The notes beneath the pieces were generated by a model that was not told where the DNA came from, ran no database searches, and worked only from the letters and a program-made list of their open reading frames with translations. From Hysterangium stoloniferum (Eukaryota > Basidiomycota > Agaricomycetes > Hysterangiales > Hysterangiaceae): a stretch of 64,000 bases of DNA. Location: positions 372,001 through 436,000 of the forward strand of contig WHVD01000025.1 of assembly GCA_015178975.1 (NCBI GenBank). The letters are read 5' to 3'. The position numbers and the translations under genes were made by a program. This document shows, one piece after another, positions 45,370 through 56,569 of this stretch; positions within the stretch are counted from its first letter, which is position 1, and every line of letters starts with the position of its first letter.

Positions 45370-46700
45370 CAGTTTACAGGTAAATGCCATTATACATCCT
45401 GCTACATCCTTCTTTCTTGTTTTCAAAATACAAGACCACCTGACAGTTTCATGTGACAGCACAACAATACATTGAAGCCAAGCTCCACTTGTATTTAGTA
45501 AACTGGAGTTACCAGTTAAGTATGTGCTGACCTTTCAGTCCCCCACCCTTGTTTCCCATTTGGTATCACTCTTAACAGTACATTTTATTTTCAAACTCAC
45601 ACTTGCAAAACTGTTTTTCAATGGCTGACTGACACCCTCTGGTCATAAGACAAGAGGCTGTCAGAAAGTTCAACCTCTATATAACCAAACTACGATTCAT
45701 AGGATGACTTGTTATGTATTATTAACCCTTTTCTTTTCTTTTCCTTATTTTGTCCAAATAAATCGGTAAAAGTGCAGCTACATGTACTTATATCGCGACG
45801 ATGCCTTCATTTCCAAGTGGCACAGCGTTCGTCAGACTAACATTTATTAGGCCACGAGAGCCTAACCAGACTCCGACCTATCAATCATAATCCCGGCATC
45901 ACTAGTTGTTTTTATCTTTATATGACCGGGACTCCAAGTTACACTACAAGATAATGATTTGTCGTTATCCCCGTCAGCTATAGTACTGCACTCTTGGCAT
46001 TTGTCTTATGTCTTGCTATCGTGGCTACTAGACGATTGAGCACGACCTTGATCGAGTTTACCTGAAGTCATAGAAACGCCGAGTGCCCTCTCATCATCCT
46101 AATCTAGACAACTGCTACAATTCGTGTACAAATGTTTGCTCCTCGCTCAGGTAGGACCCCTAATTGTCCCTTTTTTTAAAAAAAAAAAAAAACGGGTGAT
46201 TGGCCAAAATCTTCTGGCCCAAATTCCTGCGTCAGTGGAATCTTACAGACGCTAAATATACGATGAGATATCTGTTTGACCTGAATGAAACCTGAAATGT
46301 CAGACAGGTGTGACATGTTTCCTGAGATCGTATCACGGCAAGACGGCTCTGATCGGCAAACTGTGATCGACAAACGTTCATGCTTTGAATTAACCATAAA
46401 CAAAATATTTCAAGCGATAGATCCTTATGATATTTTGGGGCGTATCCAAGTCAAAATGTGTTATTTTCGTCAAGAGGTTGCTATAGAACAGCGATCGCTA
46501 ACGTTCTATGCGTTAATTAGTTTCAATCAAGGAGATCACGTAATTATAACCACTGCCTTTTTTTATCTCTCTTCTCGTTCCGTTATCAATGACAACTTTG
46601 CCTTTAGACTCGTGGCCAACAAATATGGAAAGCACTTTTTCTTGTCTTTTGCTTATTTTCTACATATTTAGAGTACTTGTTACACGGCGTGTGAAAAGGG
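45370..46700. other. no gene supported
   Basis: The first part is CpG-poor. The sequence after 45750 is unique-looking with normal CpG. The + frame 46285-46671 (128 aa) has no recognisable domain and lies downstream of CipC. It may be chance. Confidence 0.4.
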
Positions 46701-46711
46701 CTATGTCAGGC

Positions 46712-47214
46712 TTAGTAGTTATCCTCTGTTATGGCAACCTCTACATGTTCCTCAGCGTGGCGCTTAGCCTTCTGGGAATCGATGAAGTCGAGTCTGTGAA
46801 AAGCAGGGATGATAAGTATCGATTGTACGCCAAAGACGAAATACGTACCCCTTGGTCTCCACAACGCGGTCGATGAAGGCACCAGCGAAACCAGCAATGA
46901 TCTCTTTGGCCTTGCTGAAAGCCAGACATTGCTGTTAATGCGCATATTTGGCGTCGGGCGACGACATGACTTACGCATGGCTGTCAGGCTGGCCGTTTTT
47001 CTCGCGGTGATTCTCGTATGCCTTGGCAGCCTCGTATGCGGCGGCACCGGCGATGAGTTCGTGAGAGAGGGAAGCCTTGTGAGGGGCGTTGTTAACCTTG
47101 ACGTTGAGTTGATGGAAAAACACCGATGGTCAGTATGAGGCATTAAATGAGGGCACTGCTACATACTTCTTCATAAGCAGAAGCTTGTTCACTGTCGTCA
47201 CTGAACCAACCCAT
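46712..47214 (-). CDS. cipC: CipC-like protein (DUF3759)
   Basis: Small fungal protein named after the concanamycin-induced protein CipC; biochemical role unknown, often stress-induced. Four exons (47214-47167, 47096-46975, 46914-46849, 46793-46712) join in frame to 105 aa with GT-AG introns of 70, 60 and 55 nt. Hallmarks are the start MGWFSDDSEQASAYEE, then VNNAPHKASLSHELIAGAAA, YEAAKAYENHREKNGQPDSH, KAKEIIAGFAGAFIDRVVET, and an end in KAKRHAEEHVEVA. The length is normal for the family and there are no lesions. The region upstream (47220-47290) is purine-rich on the + strand (GGTGGTGGTGGGGTGGAG), a possible pyrimidine-rich leader. Confidence 0.92.
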
Positions 47215-47289
47215 TGTATAAGATGTAGTATGTAGGTAAGAAGTGGTGGTGGTGGGGTGGAGCTAGAGAGGTTGGATTAGGCAGCTTTA

Positions 47290-48960
47290 TATACCTTAAT
47301 TATTCCATCAACCTGTGCAATGACGGCTATCTCCGACTTACAGTCACCTGACTTCACCATCATCAATAACCTTACTGGCATTCAGCAATAAGCGGTTGGT
47401 AGGCGCTGTGCAAAACTGACATCGATACTGATATCAAATGAGGTGTTATTAGCTTCGTAGTCGGGGATACTAAATTATGTCACCCGTGCCCCTGACACCC
47501 ACACAAAGTAATACTTCAGCTCTTCGCAGTAATGGATGTACCAATACTGATATCTAGTGACGGGGATATAATTACGTTGCATATTCGCCGTATTAAGTCA
47601 TAGAAATTCACTACCCAACGTGTTTGCAGGATCTCGCCGCAAGTGCGTTGCCATTTCTGGCATCAACCAGGGGGGGCACCTTTCAGAAGCCGCAGCAAAC
47701 AAAAGAATGGATTCATTAATACGAAAATAGACCTAGGATGGCAGGTGGTCAGTTCTGCCGATCTCCACTCGAAACCGTTCACAGGCCACTGTCGGAGCAT
47801 CACCTAAACAACACAACACACTGCCCTAGATATGGATAATCAGAATACATCGCCAAAACACAGCCCTTCATAGTATCGCCATGGTTTTAGTTTGCATGCG
47901 AGGGTTCTTAGTAGTCTAAGAAGAAGAATTTAGATTCTTCTGAATGTTTAAAAATGTAGTTCTGAAACGATCAAGACATAGCCCTGACCGAGATGCAACA
48001 CAAACCATAATAAACTTACAGGAGGAACGTGGGGAAGATTAATGTGTGATGGCCTAAAGGGAAGCCTTCTGATAGTGATCCGCTTCGCGACCGATCTACC
48101 AAAATATATACCGAAAGATTTTACGCGTCCAATGGAAATTAGTCGAATGGGGAAGCTATGGTTTATTCCGTCAAATGGGACGTGGCGTGCGGAATTGTGT
48201 CTTCGATAATTATGACCGGATCTTGTCTTCTTCACATCAAATTGTAAGAAGATGAATTTAGCAGCTTGAAGAAGCTCATTTCCCGAACAAAAAAACAACT
48301 ATAAACAACATCAAAGTCAGCCAAGCATACATGTGATTATTGGTGCAACCGTGTTCTATTGGTATATGTGTTGTCTTTTGGAGTCCTCGGGGGTTGATAG
48401 CTCTAGTAAACTGATTCTTATACCACCAGGAAAATACATGTCAGTAAATGTGCGGTATAGATTATCTAAGCGCCTAGCATCGAGGAGTGCTCAAAGTTAG
48501 CTACTGCTACACACACTACCTACCATCCAAGGTCCCTATTTACTGGCCGACATGATTGCTTAATTTAGATAATAGGTAGTCTAAGAGATTCTAGGTGTGG
48601 ATATAATTGCCCTAGACATTCTCAAATCCGTTATCAACGCAAAAATGGGCCCGTCATAACCTGAAATGGAAGGTGCAAATTCAGCGTCGAGATAGTCTAA
48701 CATTGCGTGCTCAAGACCGATCGAACCACAATATAATGTCATATGTCTCGGAACTATTTGAAAAAAAAAATTTACGGAGGCACAGAAGTATATCACCATA
48801 CAAACGGCAGGTTGTCTACATACATTCTCCTGACAAGCCGCAATTGAAGTGGATTCTGCATTTGCATTTTCAATGAAGGGAAGCGGGTGATAGCGCAATT
48901 TGAAAGCCCCGTGGCCGGTGACAATTAAGGAACGACATACACCCCTGCCATTGAAAATAT
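47290..48960. other. no gene supported
   Basis: Unique-looking sequence with normal CpG. Minus-strand frames at 47948-48298 and 48581-48898 have no recognisable domain or neighbour support. It includes the CipC upstream region. Confidence 0.4.
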
Positions 48961-48969
48961 GGATATCAT

Positions 48970-49829
48970 CGGGAAAACCCCTCTCTCCAAAATATTTTAG
49001 GATATGTAGTAGAGCCTTATCTTATATTAACTCCAATAATCTTTATTGGATCCTTATAAGATTTAAAATTGGTTAAGGATCCAAAAGGTAGGTGGAGGGT
49101 GATCAGGTGTACATAGGATCTTTTAAGCATTGACCATATCATTAAATATACATAAACTCCTTCAATTTTGTATAGCCCAGTGGGATTCTGTATCACTTTA
49201 TCTTTCCTGTGACTTGTCAGAGCATGATCCAATTAAAAATTCACAAAACCCCTGGATGTAGTTGCAGGATTTAACATCACATAGAAAATGTGTGTAATCA
49301 ATCAATTTAAAATTCCATTCACATCCCGGAATTTGATGGAATTACAAAATGATATAGAATCTGTTAGATGGTCCACAATTGAGTTAAACTCCCTTTGTTC
49401 TCCACATGTTGGAACAAAGGAGAGTGCTCAATTGTGGACCATCTAACAGATTCTATATCATTTTGTAATTCCATCAAATTCCGGGATGTGAATGGAATTT
49501 TAAATTGATTGATTACACACATTTTCTATGTGATGTTAAATCCTGCAACTACATTCAGGGGTTTTGTGGATTTTTAATTGGATCACCCTCTGACAAGTCA
49601 CAGGAAAGATAAAGGGATACAGAATCCCACTGGACTATACAAAATTAAAGGAGTTTATATTTAATGCTGTGGTCAATGCTTAAAAGATCCTATGTACACC
49701 TGATCACCCTCCACCTACCTTTTGAATCAATTTTAAATCTTATAAAGATCCAATAGAGTTTATTAGAGTTTATATAAGATAAGGCTCTACTATAGATCCT
49801 AAAATCTTTTGGAGAGAGGGCTTTTCCCG
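48970..49829. mobile_element. 860-bp foldback element with two ~425-bp inverted arms
   Basis: It starts CGGGAAAACCCCTCTCTCC and ends in the inverse (GGAGAGAGGGCTTTTCCCG). The arms remain complementary to the centre at about 49395-49425 (CTTTGTTC...GAACAAAG). The inner 170 bp of each arm are nearly identical. There is no coding region. Transcription would give a long hairpin RNA. A clear TSD was not found. Confidence 0.85.
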
Positions 49830-49879
49830 GTGTATAATGAAAGCTATTGAGAAAGTCACATTCTGAAAATCACGAGATT

Positions 49880-49960
49880 ACATTTTTTTTTTGTTTTTGT
49901 AATACATTTATATACCACGTCACATAACTAGCGGTTCGTTCACAATGAATGGCAAACTTA
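49880..49960 (-). mobile_element. retroposon 3' end (poly-A tail on minus strand)
   Basis: T-rich run followed by GTAATACATTTATATACCAC and GTCACATAACTAGCGG, the same 3' end as at 14520-14580 and (inverted) 17980-18030. The body beyond about 49960 was not delimited. Confidence 0.55.
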
Positions 49961-50566
49961 GGCCAGCATTGAGAGCTGTAACTGTTGAAGCAATGCACAC
50001 GCAGTGGATCAATAACACATCTCTGACTAATTATGTAACCAACTGTACAGTACATATGTATGAGATTGCATGTATGTTAACAGTAACCTGAGACAGATAC
50101 TTGTGTTCCATATGGGACTAGCACATTCGACCAGTATTGTGTTGAATGAAGAAAAAATAACTACAACACTGTTGAGGATAAGTCACTGTACCCGCTGAGA
50201 TTTACGTGCCCCACCAGGTAAATCCCGTAAATCCCAGCACTGCCCCAGCAGGATGGCCGCCCCAGCCACACGGCAGAGACGTCTGGGGACTTAGGCTCAG
50301 ATCCTGCCATGGTGGTGCTGTGCATGCACACGTGAGCACTTGCACACCACTTCCACACACCACCAAAGTCGCAGCACGATTTATTTATATAAATATATAT
50401 ATATATATATTATTATTCAATTCACACCACCAAAACAAAAAAAGTCCCTCTTTTTTTACAAAACATTTTCAAGCGATTTCTTTTTCATTTGGGGTAGGTA
50501 CATCATTGTGATTATGGCCCCCCAAAAAAAAAATGAATTCTATTATTTTCCTGCAGGCAGACCATT

Positions 50567-50834
50567 TATTATTAAAAATAGTATGAGTTGGCTTATTGTA
50601 ATACACAATCTACAGGTAATAGACTTGTAATAATAGTACTTGTTTGTCAATCAATGTGTCAGTTAGTGAATCACCTTCTGACATGATAGGTAAGATGCTA
50701 GTTTAGGTGTACACTGGTTCTGGCATGCATTAACCTCAGAAAACATGGTCCACAATTAGCATCCTCCTATGAAAAAGTGAGGAAATGGGTGAACTGCCCC
50801 TAGGAAATGGGTGGTTTCATCACCAATTCCAACA
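50567..50834 (-). mobile_element. LTR family 3 (copy 3)
   Basis: The longest of the three copies, ending CACCAATTCCAACA. It is nearly identical to 31889-32103 across the shared part. Confidence 0.7.
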
Positions 50835-51117
50835 TTTATTAGGGGATATTTGCCATATTTCAGCCTTATAAACAAGGGCAATGAGTTTTGTTATAGCATT
50901 TATGACCACCCACACTCAAATTACCAATATGAATTACATGAGTCACTTCTGGGAGACCACAGCATGTTCCTTGATTTTTTATATAGCTATCTGTTTTCAT
51001 TTTGGCTAGATTTACAGTGGTGAGAGCAGGTAAGATAGGAGGTAAGTGAGTGCTTCATGAGATTTACAGGTGGATTTACAGTGGATTTACCATAGATTTA
51101 CACATCTGGGCAGCACA

Positions 51118-51720
51118 TGTTAAGAGTCGTGCACGGAGCTTATTGGAGGGTTTCCGGAGAAACCCATGGGAAAGCCAGTAGGACTTGGCTTCAGCTTATA
51201 GGCTGCACCCTCACAAGATTGTCTTGTCCAATTTCAAACAGGTGGATGGGAATCTCAGGGAGTCTGGGCGGGGTTCGTGGGTTGAGAGGTTGGGGAGTCG
51301 AGATGAATAGGTTGGAGGTCGAGTGATAGATGGGTCAGAGCCTGTGGGCTCCAATGAGTAAGAGTGGTGTGTTTCAAAGAGGAGAATAGTGCGGAAAATA
51401 CATATACTGAGATTACTGGGGAGAATCTAAGCTGATTTTCTGACTGGATTGTATGTACAACCTCTGCCAGACTATATAGACTGTGGAATGAATAACATAC
51501 CAAATCCAGTAATAATGAAAACTAAACTAGCAAACATGAAACGAGATAAATAAACACCAAACTTGGTGTTAGGAACGGGATGGAATGGGGCGGAGTCTGA
51601 ATCGTGACAGGTTGTAAAACCATAATGGGAATGGGGCAGGAGCAGAGTCTGAATCGTGACAGGTCATTTGACCATAATGGGAATGGGGCTCAGTTAGAGA
51701 GCTGTTGGGTTTTCCAAGCA
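51118..51720 (-). mobile_element. LTR family 2, truncated, followed by a second LTR start
   Basis: Starts TGTTAAGAGTCG and matches 43060-43829 through GAGCTGTTGGGTTTTCC. There it is cut by a second family-2 start (TGCTAAGGGTACATATATGG, 51722) that itself stops inside the shared core at about 51795. It is intermediate in CpG content between the 33-kb and 43-kb copies. Confidence 0.75.
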
Positions 51721-51799
51721 GGTGCTAAGGGTACATATATGGCAGGTTTCTGGGGAAACCCGTGGGAAATCCAGTAGGACTTGGCTTCAGCTTCAGGAA

Positions 51800-52970
51800 A
51801 GAAAGGCCCCCATGGGCACCTGTCCTACCCTTTGGCTGGCCAAAAAGGCTTTGAAGAGCTTGACCAGAAATAAGTGCCAAAAATTAGCAAATAGAAAAAG
51901 AAAATCAAAAAAATCGCAGAGGTATATTAGTCAAACATTTTTAAGATTATCCCACTGAAAGCAGCTCTCAACTTACTCTGTTCTTGAGTCTTATGGATAG
52001 CAACAACATTGTGGACTCAACTGTTGAAAAAGAGAAACCAATATACAACACTATCCTCTGATGGTAAACATACTGTATGGCATCCCATTAAGTAATCACT
52101 ATCTAGAAAACTGTCTGAACAAGTTGTTCTTGCTACTCACTTGATTTGTGGTTCTGTTTTGTTGTGCTCCCTGTATGCATTGCTGTATGGTAGAGCAATG
52201 ACTCCAAAATCTATATATGTTAGGACCCAATATCAACTCTAAAATACAGTTTGATAGGTAGACTTGGTGTGAAATGAATTAATCCAAAATGTTTCCACAT
52301 TTTTTATGGAATTCTCTCCAGTTATTTGTTTTCCAATTGAATCTAGATTGACTACCTTTTGTCCAAATTTGGGAGAGAGGGGGCATGGTTGAACAATATC
52401 TTCAACTTCAATAATGCCTCCCTTCTGATTACCCTTATCATTATAGATTTTTTCACACTGAACATATTTGTATCTTGGTCAATAAGATTGAGGTGAAACC
52501 ATTCAACATATGCCAGGTGCTTGGAATGTGGGTTTGATTTGGTCTTATCCAATTGTGCTGGACAGAATATAAGGTGTAATTGGCCAACCTGATACCCTTG
52601 AAAGTCTTGAATTAGTTTAAGTGTAACCTCAAATAATCAGAGTACTGACCTTGGATTCCAATTTGCATAGCAGTTGATTCAGGGTTTGTATCTATAAAAA
52701 CTACATCAAATACTCTGGGATTGGATTCTGTTATGTATTTTCTAAGGTTTTTTCTATTTTTCACAATTTCCCCAAAACGAAATTCTTAACAAAGGCTTTA
52801 AATGTACTTATATCGCGATTATAAAATTGTAAAATATTCTCCCGATTTATATTGAATTTATGCAATTTACTTTGTATTTCTATCTTATAAATTGAGGGAG
52901 CTACGAAATTTTTACTTTTTATTCTTTTTTAACTAATATACCGGCCACCTGGCGCTTATTACACAATGCG
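51800..52970. other. AT-rich, CpG-poor sequence without recognisable gene
   Basis: Short frames only. A TGTTAGGACCC word at 52219 may mark another LTR end, but no partner was found. CpG rises again after 52930. Confidence 0.4.
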
Positions 52971-52987
52971 CGGGAATATTCGTCACA

Positions 52988-53140
52988 ACGAGTGACAGTC
53001 GTCACAAAAGCGCGCGACAGTCATCACAAAAGCGCGCGACAGTCATCACAAAAGCGCGCGACAGTCGTCACAAAAGCGCGCGACAGTCATCACAAAAGCG
53101 CGCGACAGTCGTCACAAAAGCGCGCGACAGTCACAAAAGG
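52988..53140. repeat. 22-bp tandem array (CGTCACAAAAGCGCGCGACAGT)
   Basis: About seven copies, alternating CGTCAC and CATCAC in the variable position, which is a CpG transition. Each unit carries the palindrome GCGCGC. It lies directly upstream of the first right-hand satellite header. Confidence 0.9.
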
Positions 53141-53237
53141 CGCATGACAGTTACAAGGCGCAACGGATGTCACACGCACACTAGTGCGGGAATATTATGT
53201 CATATATTATGTCATCATATATGCTACAACAGAGAAC

Positions 53238-53390
53238 AAGCTTAGGAACCCTTGCTACGCTGCGGGGCGGTCGCTTCGCGACCGGCCCCACAACTTCGCT
53301 GCGGGCTCCAGCTTGTTGGGGGGCGAAGCCCCCCAAACCCCCCCGTGTCGACAACTTTTAAGTATTTCTGAGACTCATTGTTTGAACGGA
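53238..53390 (+). repeat. satellite header H1
   Basis: AAGCTTAGGAACCCTTGC, a hairpin GGTCGCTTCGCGACC within GGGGC...GCCCC, a second hairpin GGGGGGCGAAGCCCCCC, then CAACTTTTAAGTATTTCTGA and GACTCATTGTTTGAACGG. The 18-bp array starts directly after it. It is homologous to 56395, 58900, 61147 and (inverted) 4890-4760. Confidence 0.9.
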
Positions 53391-54640
53391 AAGTGTTTAG
53401 AGAACGGAAAGTGTTTAGAGAACAGAAAGTGTTTAGAGAACGGAAAGTGTTCAGAGAACGGAAAGTGTTCAGAGAACGGAAAGTGTTCAGAGAACGGAAA
53501 GTGTTTAGAGAACGGAAAGTGTTTAGAGAACGGAAAGTGTTCAGAGAACGGAAAGTGTTCAGAGAACGGAAAGTGTTCAGAGAACGGAAAGTGTTCAGAG
53601 AACAAAAAATGTGGAAACTGTAAAGAAAGGAAACTGTGTAGAGAACGGAAACTGTGTAAAGAATGGAAACTGTGTAAAGAACGGAAACTGTGTAAAGAAT
53701 GGAAACTGTGTAAAGAACGGAAACTGTGTAAAGAATGGAAACTGTGTAAAGAACGGAAACTGTGTAAAGAACGGAAACTGTGTAAAGAATGGAAACTGTG
53801 TAAAGAACGGAAACTGTGTAAAGAATGGAAACTGTGTAAAGAACGGAAACTGTGTAAAGAATGGAAACTGTGTAAAGAACGGAAACTGTGTAAAGAATGG
53901 AAACTGTGTAAAGAACGGAAACTGTGTAAAGAATGGAAACTGTGTAAAGAACGGAAACTGTGTAAAGAACGGAAACTGTGTAAAGAATGGAAACTGTGTA
54001 AAGAACGGAAACTGTGTAAAGAATGGAAACTGTGTAAAGAACGGAAACTGTGTAAAGAATGGAAACTGTGTAAAGAACGGAAACTGTGTAAAGAATGGAA
54101 ACTGTGTAAAGAACGGAAACTGTGTAAAGAATGGAAACTGTGTAAAGAACGGAAACTGTGTAAAGAATGGAAACTGTGTAAAGAACGGAAACTGTGTAAA
54201 GAAAGGAAACTGTGTAAAGAACGGAAACTGTGTAAAGAATGGAAACTGTGTAAAGAACGGAAACTGTGTAGAATGGAAACTGTGTAAAGAACGGAAACTG
54301 TGTAAAGAACGGAAACTGTGTAAAGAACGGAAACTGTGTAAAGAATGGAAACTGTGTAAAGAACGGAAACTGTGTAAAGAATGGAAACTGTGTAAAGAAC
54401 GGAAACTGTGTAAAGAATGGAAACTGTGTAAAGAACGGAAATAACAGTTACAAATGGATCAATGGTTACAAAGGAAACAATGGTTACAAAGTAAACAACA
54501 CTTATAAAAGAACAAACAGTTACAAAGGGAACAATGTATAAAAGGATGAATCATTACAAAAGGAAAAATGGTTATCAAAGGAACAATGGTCACAAATGGA
54601 ACAATGGTTACCAAAGGAAGAATGGTTCCAATGGTTGAAT
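53385..54640. repeat. 18-bp arrays of satellite unit 1
   Basis: Three blocks: about 12 copies of AACGGAAAGTGTTCAGAG, about 45 copies of AACGGAAACTGTGTAAAG in which AACGG and AATGG often alternate (a 36-bp dimer), and degenerate GGTTACAAAGGAACAAT copies. Open frames of up to 367 codons here follow from the 18-bp period. Confidence 0.95.
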
Positions 54641-54659
54641 TGACAGTCAACTAATTAAT

Positions 54660-54830
54660 GTGGGTAGCTGATTTATTTATTTTGATGTAGTTATTTCATC
54701 ATATTCATGTATTTTATTTTGATTTATTGTATTTTATTCTAATTTATTGAATTTCACTTTAATTTACTGCATTTTATTTTAATTTATTCCATTGTATTTT
54801 TATTTAATGTATATTATTTTTATTTTAGGA
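54660..54830. repeat. AT-rich block of satellite unit 1
   Basis: ATTTTATTTTGATTTATTG-type sequence. Confidence 0.85.
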
Positions 54831-54839
54831 TTGCTGTGA

Positions 54840-55650
54840 TCAGAGGACAAAAAGAGAAGGAAAGGGGACACGAACCTCCAGGAGGACAGACAGGAGGCCA
54901 ATCAGATGGGGAGGAAGAGAGAAGGAAACAGTACACACACTCGTTGGAGGAAAGAGAGAGGATGTCAATCAGAGGATGAAGAGAGAAGGAAACAGCACAG
55001 GCACCCCCTGGAAGAAAGAGAGATGGGGCTGATCAGAGCAGGATGGAGGAAGAAGGAAATGGTACATGCACCACCTGGAGGAAAGAGAGGCCAATGAGAG
55101 CAGGATGGAGAGAGAAAGAAATGGTACACGCACCATCTGGAGGAAAGAAAGATGGGCCCATTCAGAGCAGGACGGAGAGTGAAGGAAATGGTACACACAC
55201 TGGCTGGAGGAAAGAGAGGAGGACGATCAGAGGAGGGCAAAGAGAGAAGGAAAGGGTACACACACTCGCTGGAGGAAAGGGAGAGGAGGACGATCAGAGG
55301 AGAACAAAGAGAGGAGGAAAGGGGACACGCACTTGCTGGAGGAAAGAGAGGAGGCCATCAGAGGACAAAGAGAGAAGGAAAGGGTACATGCACTTCCTGG
55401 AGGAAAGAGAGCAGGCCCATGAGTGGAGGACGAAGAGAGAAAGAAAGCGTACACACGTCCTGGAGGAAAGAGAGAGGAGGCAATCAGAGGAGGACGAAGA
55501 GAGAAGAAAAGGGGACACGCATCAACTGGAGGAAAGACAGACGGACAAAGAGAGAAGGAAAGGGGACACACATCCTGGAGGAAAGAGATGAGGACGATCA
55601 GAGGAGGATGAAGAGAGAAGGAAAGGGGACACGCACCAACTGGAGGGGCC
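54840..55650 (-). repeat. third array of intron-like units (minus strand) with 3-nt variable segments
   Basis: About 12 units of 62-70 bp. Read on the minus strand, each has GTGCGTGTCC or GTGTGTACC, a pyrimidine body, CTGATCGTCC (branch match, A about 25 nt before the acceptor), CTTTCCTCCAG, then three bases, then GTG again. From right to left the triplets are TTG, GAT, TTG, GAC, GAA, CAA, CGA, CCA, ATG, GTG, GGG and CGA; none is a stop codon. It is the same family as 5080-6130 but less decayed (CpG retained, nearly all acceptors CCAG). Confidence 0.9.
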
Positions 55651-55789
55651 GAATCAGAGCAGGGTGCACGCCCAATCGGGCACAAATGGGCACAGCGCGT
55701 TGGGAACAGGCGCGGCGCGTGCGTTGGCAAATGGGAACGCGCTTTGCCGGTTTGTGCCCGAGTGGGCGGGCAGGCATGTGCCCATGGAT

Positions 55790-56275
55790 GAGAGTGTGTG
55801 CGCGGTGGATGGGAGTGGGTGCGTCGTGGATGGGTGCGCGGTGGATGGGTGCGCGGCGGATGGGTGCGCGGCGGATGGGTGCGCGGCGGATGGGTGCGCG
55901 GTGGATGGGAGCGGTGCGCGATGGATGGGTGCGCGGTGGATGGGTGCGCGGTAAATGGGTGCAGGTTCGCGGTGGATGGGTGCATGTGCGCGGTGGATGG
56001 GTGCGCGGTGGATGGGTGCGGGTGGATGGGTGTGCGGTGGATGGGAGCAGGTGCGCGGTGGATGGGTGCGCGGTAAATGGGTGCAGGTTCGCGGTGGATG
56101 GGTGCATGTGCGCGGTGGATGGGTGCGTCGTGGATGGGCGGGTCGTGGATGGGCGCGCGGTGGATAGGTGCGTGGATGGGCGCGCGGTGGATGGGTGCGT
56201 CGTGGATGGGCGCGCGGTGGGTGCGTGGATGGGTGCGTCGTGGGATGGGTGCGCCGTGGGATGGGTACGCTGACT
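55790..56275. repeat. 15-bp GC-rich array (GCGCGGTGGATGGGT)
   Basis: About 30 imperfect copies with variants (GTCGTGGATGGGC, GGTAAATGGGTGCAGGTTC) and a larger internal repeat of about 125 bp (55935-56000 recurs at about 56060-56125). The open frames on both strands are low-complexity artefacts. Confidence 0.9.
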
Positions 56276-56309
56276 AAGGAGGTGACTAAGCTGATGGTAC
56301 CTTTTACCT

Positions 56310-56545
56310 GCCTTTTATGGAGGGAGTTCGGGCGCTCCGCGCCCTCACAGCGCCTAAAAACGCCCACGGACCCACCATGCTCCTTTCACTTATTTGACAA
56401 GCCTGGGAACCCTTGCTACGCTGCGGGGCGGTCACTTCGTGACCTGCCCCACAACTTCGCTGCGGGCTCCGGCTTGTTGGGGGGCTTCGCCCCCCAAACC
56501 CCCCCGCATCAACAACTCTTAAGTATTTCTGAGGCCCATTGTTCT
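56310..56545 (+). repeat. satellite preamble and header H2
   Basis: GGGCGCTCCGCGCCC hairpin, GCGCCTAAAAACGCCCAC, CCACCATGCTCCTTTCACTT, then a header with GGTCACTTCGTGACC and GGGGGGCTTCGCCCCCC. Confidence 0.9.
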
Positions 56546-56569
56546 AAAAGGGAAGCTGTTTGAATGGAA

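Noticed and set aside
46285..46671. 128-aa plus-strand frame as a gene
   Set aside because: No recognisable domain, no splice or promoter support, and it lies in the 3' flank of CipC.
53184..54444. Open frames of 277-367 codons with NGKCSE or KLCKEW repeats
   Set aside because: They are produced by the 18-bp period, which is open in several frames at once. There is no promoter, intron or homologue support.
53270..56460. Compensatory G-C to A-T change in the first header hairpin (GGTCGC/GCGACC to GGTCAC/GTGACC) as proof of RNA structure
   Set aside because: Both changes are CpG transitions inside a palindrome, so methylation decay on the two strands would produce the same pattern without selection.
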